From Chromatiaceae bacterium (lineage in GTDB: Bacteria > Pseudomonadota > Gammaproteobacteria > Chromatiales > Chromatiaceae): DNA of 64,000 nt. This document shows, one piece after another, positions 60,660 through 64,000 of the stretch. The notes beneath the pieces are model-generated. The model was given only the letters and a program-made list of their open reading frames with translations, made no database searches and was not told the origin of the DNA. Each line of letters starts with the position of its first letter. Position 1 is the stretch's first letter. Location: assembly GCA_016714645.1 (NCBI GenBank), contig JADKCI010000001.1, positions 310,001-374,000 of the forward strand. Reading direction: 5' to 3'. The position numbers and the translations under genes are program-made.

Positions 60660-61085
60660 TCAGAACTTGGTGATCACCACATTGACGCCGTCCTCCGCGC
60701 CCAGGTCGAAGGTGTTGCCATCCAGTCTCGCGACCGTGCCGATCATCTCGGCGACGTAAGCGGGGTCGGCGGCGGCATTGATCACCAGGCCATTGCCCTG
60801 GCCGTCGGCCACCACCAGGGTGGCGGCATCGGGCCGCGTAATGGAGATGCCCTCACCGGGGGACAGGATGGTGAGGTCCGCATGCATGAAATGCACCGAG
60901 AGGGCCGAGGGGTCGCGATTGGCCTCGACAATGGCATCGGCGGCGTCAACGGCTCCAGACTTGACCTTCTCCACCAGAATTCCGGCCGTGGCCTTGGCCT
61001 TGGCGGCGATTTCCTGCGCCTTTTCGCTGGTGGCGGCCTCTTTCACCGCCGCAACGGCTTTGTCGAGATGTTCTTTCCAGTTCAT
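60660..61085 (-). CDS. uncharacterised 141-residue protein
   Basis: I do not recognise a family. The N-terminal half is a charged helix resembling small stress proteins (MNWKEHLDKAVAAVKEAATS, then EIAAKAKATAGILVEKVKSG). The C-terminal half looks like a compact alpha/beta domain (ITRPDAATLVVADGQGNGLV, DGVNVVITKF). There is no signal peptide or membrane helix. GGAGAAAG precedes the ATG at 61085. The gene has its own terminator and stands beside an SCP2-domain gene read in the same direction. Confidence 0.7.
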   Translation of the reverse strand: MNWKEHLDKAVAAVKEAATSEKAQEIAAKAKATAGILVEKVKSGAVDAADAIVEANRDPSALSVHFMHADLTILSPGEGISITRPDAATLVVADGQGNGLVINAAADPAYVAEMIGTVARLDGNTFDLGAEDGVNVVITKF

Positions 61086-61353
61086 GAGTTCTTTCTCCTC
61101 ATTGCAGATAGTCGAAAAAGATAGGGATGCGGACATCCGGTGGGTCAGGGAGACGAGCCAGCGGCTAACAGGTTACCGATCCCGCCCGCCGAAGCCAAAT
61201 GCTGCCTGAACGCGATTTGCCGCATCCCCCAGCCGGTGAGACTCCTGGCCCGGATGATCGTTCCTTAATCCCCAAGGGCGCCGGTTGTTGGGCCTGCCCG
61301 CTGGTGGTGACACCGTGCCTGTCTGGCGATAGGGTCTCATGCGGATGAGCATT

Positions 61354-61375
61354 AAAAAGCCCGCCAGGGGCGGGC
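61354..61375 (-). terminator. intrinsic terminator of the SCP2 gene
   Basis: GCCCGCC and GGCGGGC (61359-61365 / 61369-61375) form a seven-base stem with a short loop, followed on the minus strand by five T. The rest of 61086-61415 holds the promoter region of the 141-residue protein gene and no further gene. Confidence 0.88.
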
Positions 61376-61415
61376 TCTTGGTGTCGGGGCTGGGATGGTC
61401 CCCGCTGGTCGGGGC

Positions 61416-61835
61416 TCAGCCGAGTTCGTCGGCGCCGATCTTCTGCATCAGGCCGAAGCTCTTGACGAAGGGATTGGCCATGCGCGGGTCCTTCATCATG
61501 GCCTTGTAGTCGCCGGCCTTGAACTTGAGCTTGCCGGTCATGAAGGCCATGCCCATGCCGGCCATGCCGATGCCTTTCTCGACCCACTTGAGCCAATCAC
61601 TCAGATCGGCACGCATGTCCCAGTTCGGGGCGGGATCGCTGGGGCTCCAGGAGCCGGCGCGCATGCAAACGCCGTTTTCGACCACGAAGACGCCCCGGGG
61701 GTTTTCCTCGTTCTTAAAGCCACAGGTAATGACGGAGCCGAAGCCAATCTCGGCGAGTTTGTCCTTGACCTCGGGTTCGTCGTTCCAGGCGTCCATGAGT
61801 TGCTTCATCCAGGCGTCGGAAAAGAGTGCTGCCAT
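61416..61835 (-). CDS. SCP2 sterol-binding domain protein
   Basis: This 139-residue single-domain protein of the SCP2 lipid-binding family is cytoplasmic. It starts with MAALFSDAWMKQLMDAWNDE. Its beta strands and the closing helix pattern (ADLSDWLKWVEKGIGMAGMG, then MTGKLKFKAGDYKAMMKDPR) match the family's C-terminal lipid tunnel. Bacterial members are thought to bind fatty acyl-CoA or other lipids; some are linked to ubiquinone synthesis, but UbiJ/UbiT are larger. GGAGG lies upstream and a clear terminator downstream. Confidence 0.88.
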   Translation of the reverse strand: MAALFSDAWMKQLMDAWNDEPEVKDKLAEIGFGSVITCGFKNEENPRGVFVVENGVCMRAGSWSPSDPAPNWDMRADLSDWLKWVEKGIGMAGMGMAFMTGKLKFKAGDYKAMMKDPRMANPFVKSFGLMQKIGADELG

Positions 61836-61967
61836 GGGTTAAATCCTCCAGGTTTTGGGTTTATAGACCCCGGCCGTGGCGGCCGAGGCTGGGTGGCTCT
61901 TGTTGGTTACGGGCGCGCGGCGCCAGGGCGCCTCTGGTGGGGATTCTAGCAGTTTGGACCGGGCGCA

Positions 61968-63482
61968 TCAGGCGAAATCCAGTTGGATGCCCGCCGCCGC
62001 CAGGCGCTGGGCCTCCTCCTCCAGTTCAAAGCGGGTCAGGGGATGATCGTCGAGCCAGTGGGGGAAGCACAGGACGAGGCCCTCTTCGCTGGCGGTCAGG
62101 AGGGGAGAGGGCTTGGCGGCGGCTGAGCGGCTCCGATGCAGGAGGACGGCCAGGCGCAGGAGGACGCAGAGGCGCGGGGCGGCCCGGCGCCAGGGGGTTG
62201 CCAGCCCGGCGAAGTCCTGGGCTTGGAATTTGCGCCGGTGGCCCAGCACCAGGCTGGCCAGGAGGCATTGCTCCGGGCGACTAAACCCCGAGAGGTCCGC
62301 ATTAGCCACCAGGTAGGCGCCATGCCTCTGATACTGGCTGTGGGCCACGGTCAGGCCAATCTCGTGCAGGCGCGCCGCCCAGGTCAGGAGGTTGGGCATG
62401 AGGGGGTCCGTCAGGTCCCAATCGCGGACCACCTGGCCGAAGAGGACCAGGGCCGTGTCGCGGATGCGCCCGGCATGGGCCTCGTCGATGCCAAAACGCT
62501 GGGCGAGCACGGCGACCGAGCGCTCCTGCACGTCCAGGTGGCGCACCAGGCCCATCATTTCATAGAGCAGGCCCTCGCGCAGGGCCTCGTCGGAGACCTG
62601 CATCCGCTCGATGCCCAGGGCGGTGAAGACCGCGCTCAGGACGGCGACGCCACCGGTGAAGACGGGCCGGCGTTCCTCGGTGAGTCCCACCAGGTCGATG
62701 GCGGCGACCTGGCCGAAATCCACCAGGGCCTCCCGCAGGCGGCACAGGGCGTCCGCCGTGATGCCGTCCGTGCTCCAGCCCTGGGCCGCCACCACGGCGG
62801 CGATGGCCTTGATGGTGCCCGAGCTGCCGACGGCCTCGCGCCAGCCGGACTGGCGGAAGCGTTCGCGTACCGGCCGGATCTCAATGGCCCCGGCCAGTTC
62901 GGCCCGGCGCAGGCGCTCGGCGGTGATGACGCCGTCACTGAAATGGCGCAGGGAGGCGCTGACGCAGCCCATGGTCAGGCTCTCGCGCAGGCGGGGGGTG
63001 AAACCCTCGCCGACGATGATCTCGGTGCTGCCGCCGCCGATGTCCACCACCAGCCGTCGCTGGTCGCCGGCGGCCAGGCCGTTGGCTACCCCGAGATAGA
63101 TGAGTCGCGCCTCCTCGCGCCCGGCGATGATCTCGATCGGATGCCCCAGGGCCGCCTCGGCCTGGGCCAGGAAGCCGCTCGCGGGGTTCAGTTGCCGCAG
63201 AGTGTTAGTGCCCACGGCCCGCACGCTGCCGGGGGGCATGCCCCGCAACCGCTGGCCGAAACGCTCCAGGCAGGAGAGGGCGCGGGTCGCTACCTCGGGC
63301 ATCAGCTCCCGGTCCTCCGTCAAGCCCTCCGCCAGGCGCACCATCTCCTTGAGCCGGTCGATGACCTGGAAATCGCCCTCCAGGGGCCGGGCGACGATCA
63401 GGTGAAAGCTGTTGGAGCCCAGGTCGATGGCGGCCAGGGATTCCGCGGGGTTGATGTCGGCAAGGATGGGGTCGGACGGCAT
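61968..63482 (-). CDS. ppx: exopolyphosphatase / guanosine pentaphosphate phosphohydrolase
   Basis: This Ppx/GppA-family enzyme degrades inorganic polyphosphate from the end or converts pppGpp to ppGpp. The 504-residue protein has the ASKHA fold with phosphate motif AAIDLGSNSFHL, the Gly-rich loop DIGGGSTEIIVG and GSSGTIKAIAA. It also has the C-terminal HD-like half (ARLHEIGLTVAHSQYQRHGA). The length matches the long form (about 500), such as E. coli Ppx. The start is ATG at 63482; the long open frame upstream to 63812 is antisense to the MFS gene. Confidence 0.92.
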   Translation of the reverse strand: MPSDPILADINPAESLAAIDLGSNSFHLIVARPLEGDFQVIDRLKEMVRLAEGLTEDRELMPEVATRALSCLERFGQRLRGMPPGSVRAVGTNTLRQLNPASGFLAQAEAALGHPIEIIAGREEARLIYLGVANGLAAGDQRRLVVDIGGGSTEIIVGEGFTPRLRESLTMGCVSASLRHFSDGVITAERLRRAELAGAIEIRPVRERFRQSGWREAVGSSGTIKAIAAVVAAQGWSTDGITADALCRLREALVDFGQVAAIDLVGLTEERRPVFTGGVAVLSAVFTALGIERMQVSDEALREGLLYEMMGLVRHLDVQERSVAVLAQRFGIDEAHAGRIRDTALVLFGQVVRDWDLTDPLMPNLLTWAARLHEIGLTVAHSQYQRHGAYLVANADLSGFSRPEQCLLASLVLGHRRKFQAQDFAGLATPWRRAAPRLCVLLRLAVLLHRSRSAAAKPSPLLTASEEGLVLCFPHWLDDHPLTRFELEEEAQRLAAAGIQLDFA

Positions 63483-63605
63483 GATCGCTCCCAGTGGATG
63501 AAAACCCGCGAATGGTAACAGAGCCCCGCGACCGCCAGATTGCCAAAATGTTACCGGCGGGTCATCCTGCCCCTTTTCCCGCTCCCAGGCTCGCAGGCTC
63601 ATCCC

Positions 63606-64000
63606 ATGAACACCCCCGCCTTTGATCAAGCCCGCTTCAACCGGGTCCGCTGGACCGTCTTCTGGACCCTGATCGCCTCCTACATCATGGTCTTCTTTCA
63701 CCGCATGGTGCCGGGCGTGGTGGCGGCGGACCTGATGCAGGCCTTCCAGACCAGCGGGGCGGCGCTCGGCTCCCTGGCGGCGACCTATTTTTATATCTAC
63801 ACCGCCCTGCAAATCCCGTCCGGGGTGCTGGCGGATACCCTGGGGCCGCGGATCAGTGTCACCCTGGGGGGGCTGGTGTCGGGGGCGGGCTCCATCCTCT
63901 TCGGGCTGGCGCCGGATTTTGGCACCGCCAGTTGGGGGCGCTTTCTCGTCGGCCTGGGGGTGTCCGTGGTCTTCATCGGGCTCATGAAAACTAACGCGGT
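63606..64000 (+). CDS. MFS transporter, 5' part (runs off the window)
   Basis: The first 131 residues of a major facilitator superfamily transporter are present. They include a cytoplasmic N-terminus, TM1 (WTVFWTLIASYIMVFFHRMV), TM2 (LGSLAATYFYIYTALQIPSG), the loop motif GVLADTLGPRIS (motif A) and TM3-TM4 (FLVGLGVSVVFIGLM). The sequence stops at the window end, so the substrate class is unclear. The promoter region is shared with the divergent ppx gene across 123 bases. Confidence 0.88.
   Translation, partial: MNTPAFDQARFNRVRWTVFWTLIASYIMVFFHRMVPGVVAADLMQAFQTSGAALGSLAATYFYIYTALQIPSGVLADTLGPRISVTLGGLVSGAGSILFGLAPDFGTASWGRFLVGLGVSVVFIGLMKTNA

Noticed and set aside
62136..63518. 460-codon plus-strand open frame opposite ppx
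   Set aside because: No recognisable motif; ppx has complete family motifs on the other strand.

Overview
The window is high-GC DNA from what looks like a gammaproteobacterium. The yebC-ruvC-ruvA order, a Pat-type acetyltransferase, Slt and MepA murein enzymes and a CopK-type copper protein fit that group. Sulfur-related genes at the left end make a purple sulfur bacterium (Chromatiaceae) a reasonable guess, but no photosynthesis or sulfur-oxidation marker is present to prove it. No rRNA, tRNA or CRISPR array was seen.

Region 1 (1-7.6 kb) is a sulfate-ester module: a secreted formylglycine arylsulfatase between two paralogous AraC-type regulators, the second translationally coupled to a SulP-family anion transporter. 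A small secreted protein with MPEF repeats follows. Region 2 (7.9-13.5 kb) is one very large periplasmic alpha-2-macroglobulin with an N-terminal PAN/apple-like domain and an intact thioester motif. Region 3 (13.6-21.3 kb) is a compact type I restriction-modification operon, hsdR-hsdS-dinD-hsdM-AlbA_2 ATPase. Region 4 (21.5-30.7 kb) holds chromosomal housekeeping genes: a DUF2076 protein, a thiolase, a Pat-like acyl-CoA synthetase/acetyltransferase divergent from a histone-deacetylase-family enzyme, MepA, and the GDP-L-fucose pair gmd-fcl.

Region 5 (30.8-52.9 kb) is a mosaic accessory region. It opens with a Phd/RelE pair, a DUF29 protein and a MacB-type permease. A second MacB-type permease lies 18.4 kb further on. 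Fragments of the junction between these two permeases, of hicA and of a 56-bp sequence occur on both sides of the DNA between them, so the two genes were probably neighbours before the island arrived. Inside the island are a decayed IS3-family element, a CusRS-type two-component system, small periplasmic copper proteins including CopK, a CusBA-like RND system whose pump gene is broken by a one-base frameshift, a Met-rich protein, a CopA-type copper ATPase, a frameshifted permease-ATPase fusion, a helicase fragment and a RES-Xre toxin-antitoxin pair. Three CusR-box-like operators, each with the same spacing to a putative -10 region, tie the copper genes into one regulon.

Region 6 (53-64 kb) returns to core genes: yebC, ruvC (no ATG, GTG or TTG start available), ruvA, a 2OG-Fe(II) dioxygenase, a Slt-type transglycosylase, an ABC ATPase plus adaptor pair that may serve the two MacB-type permeases, two small proteins with strong terminators, an exopolyphosphatase and the start of an MFS transporter. 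A roughly 45-bp element recurs in three promoter regions here.
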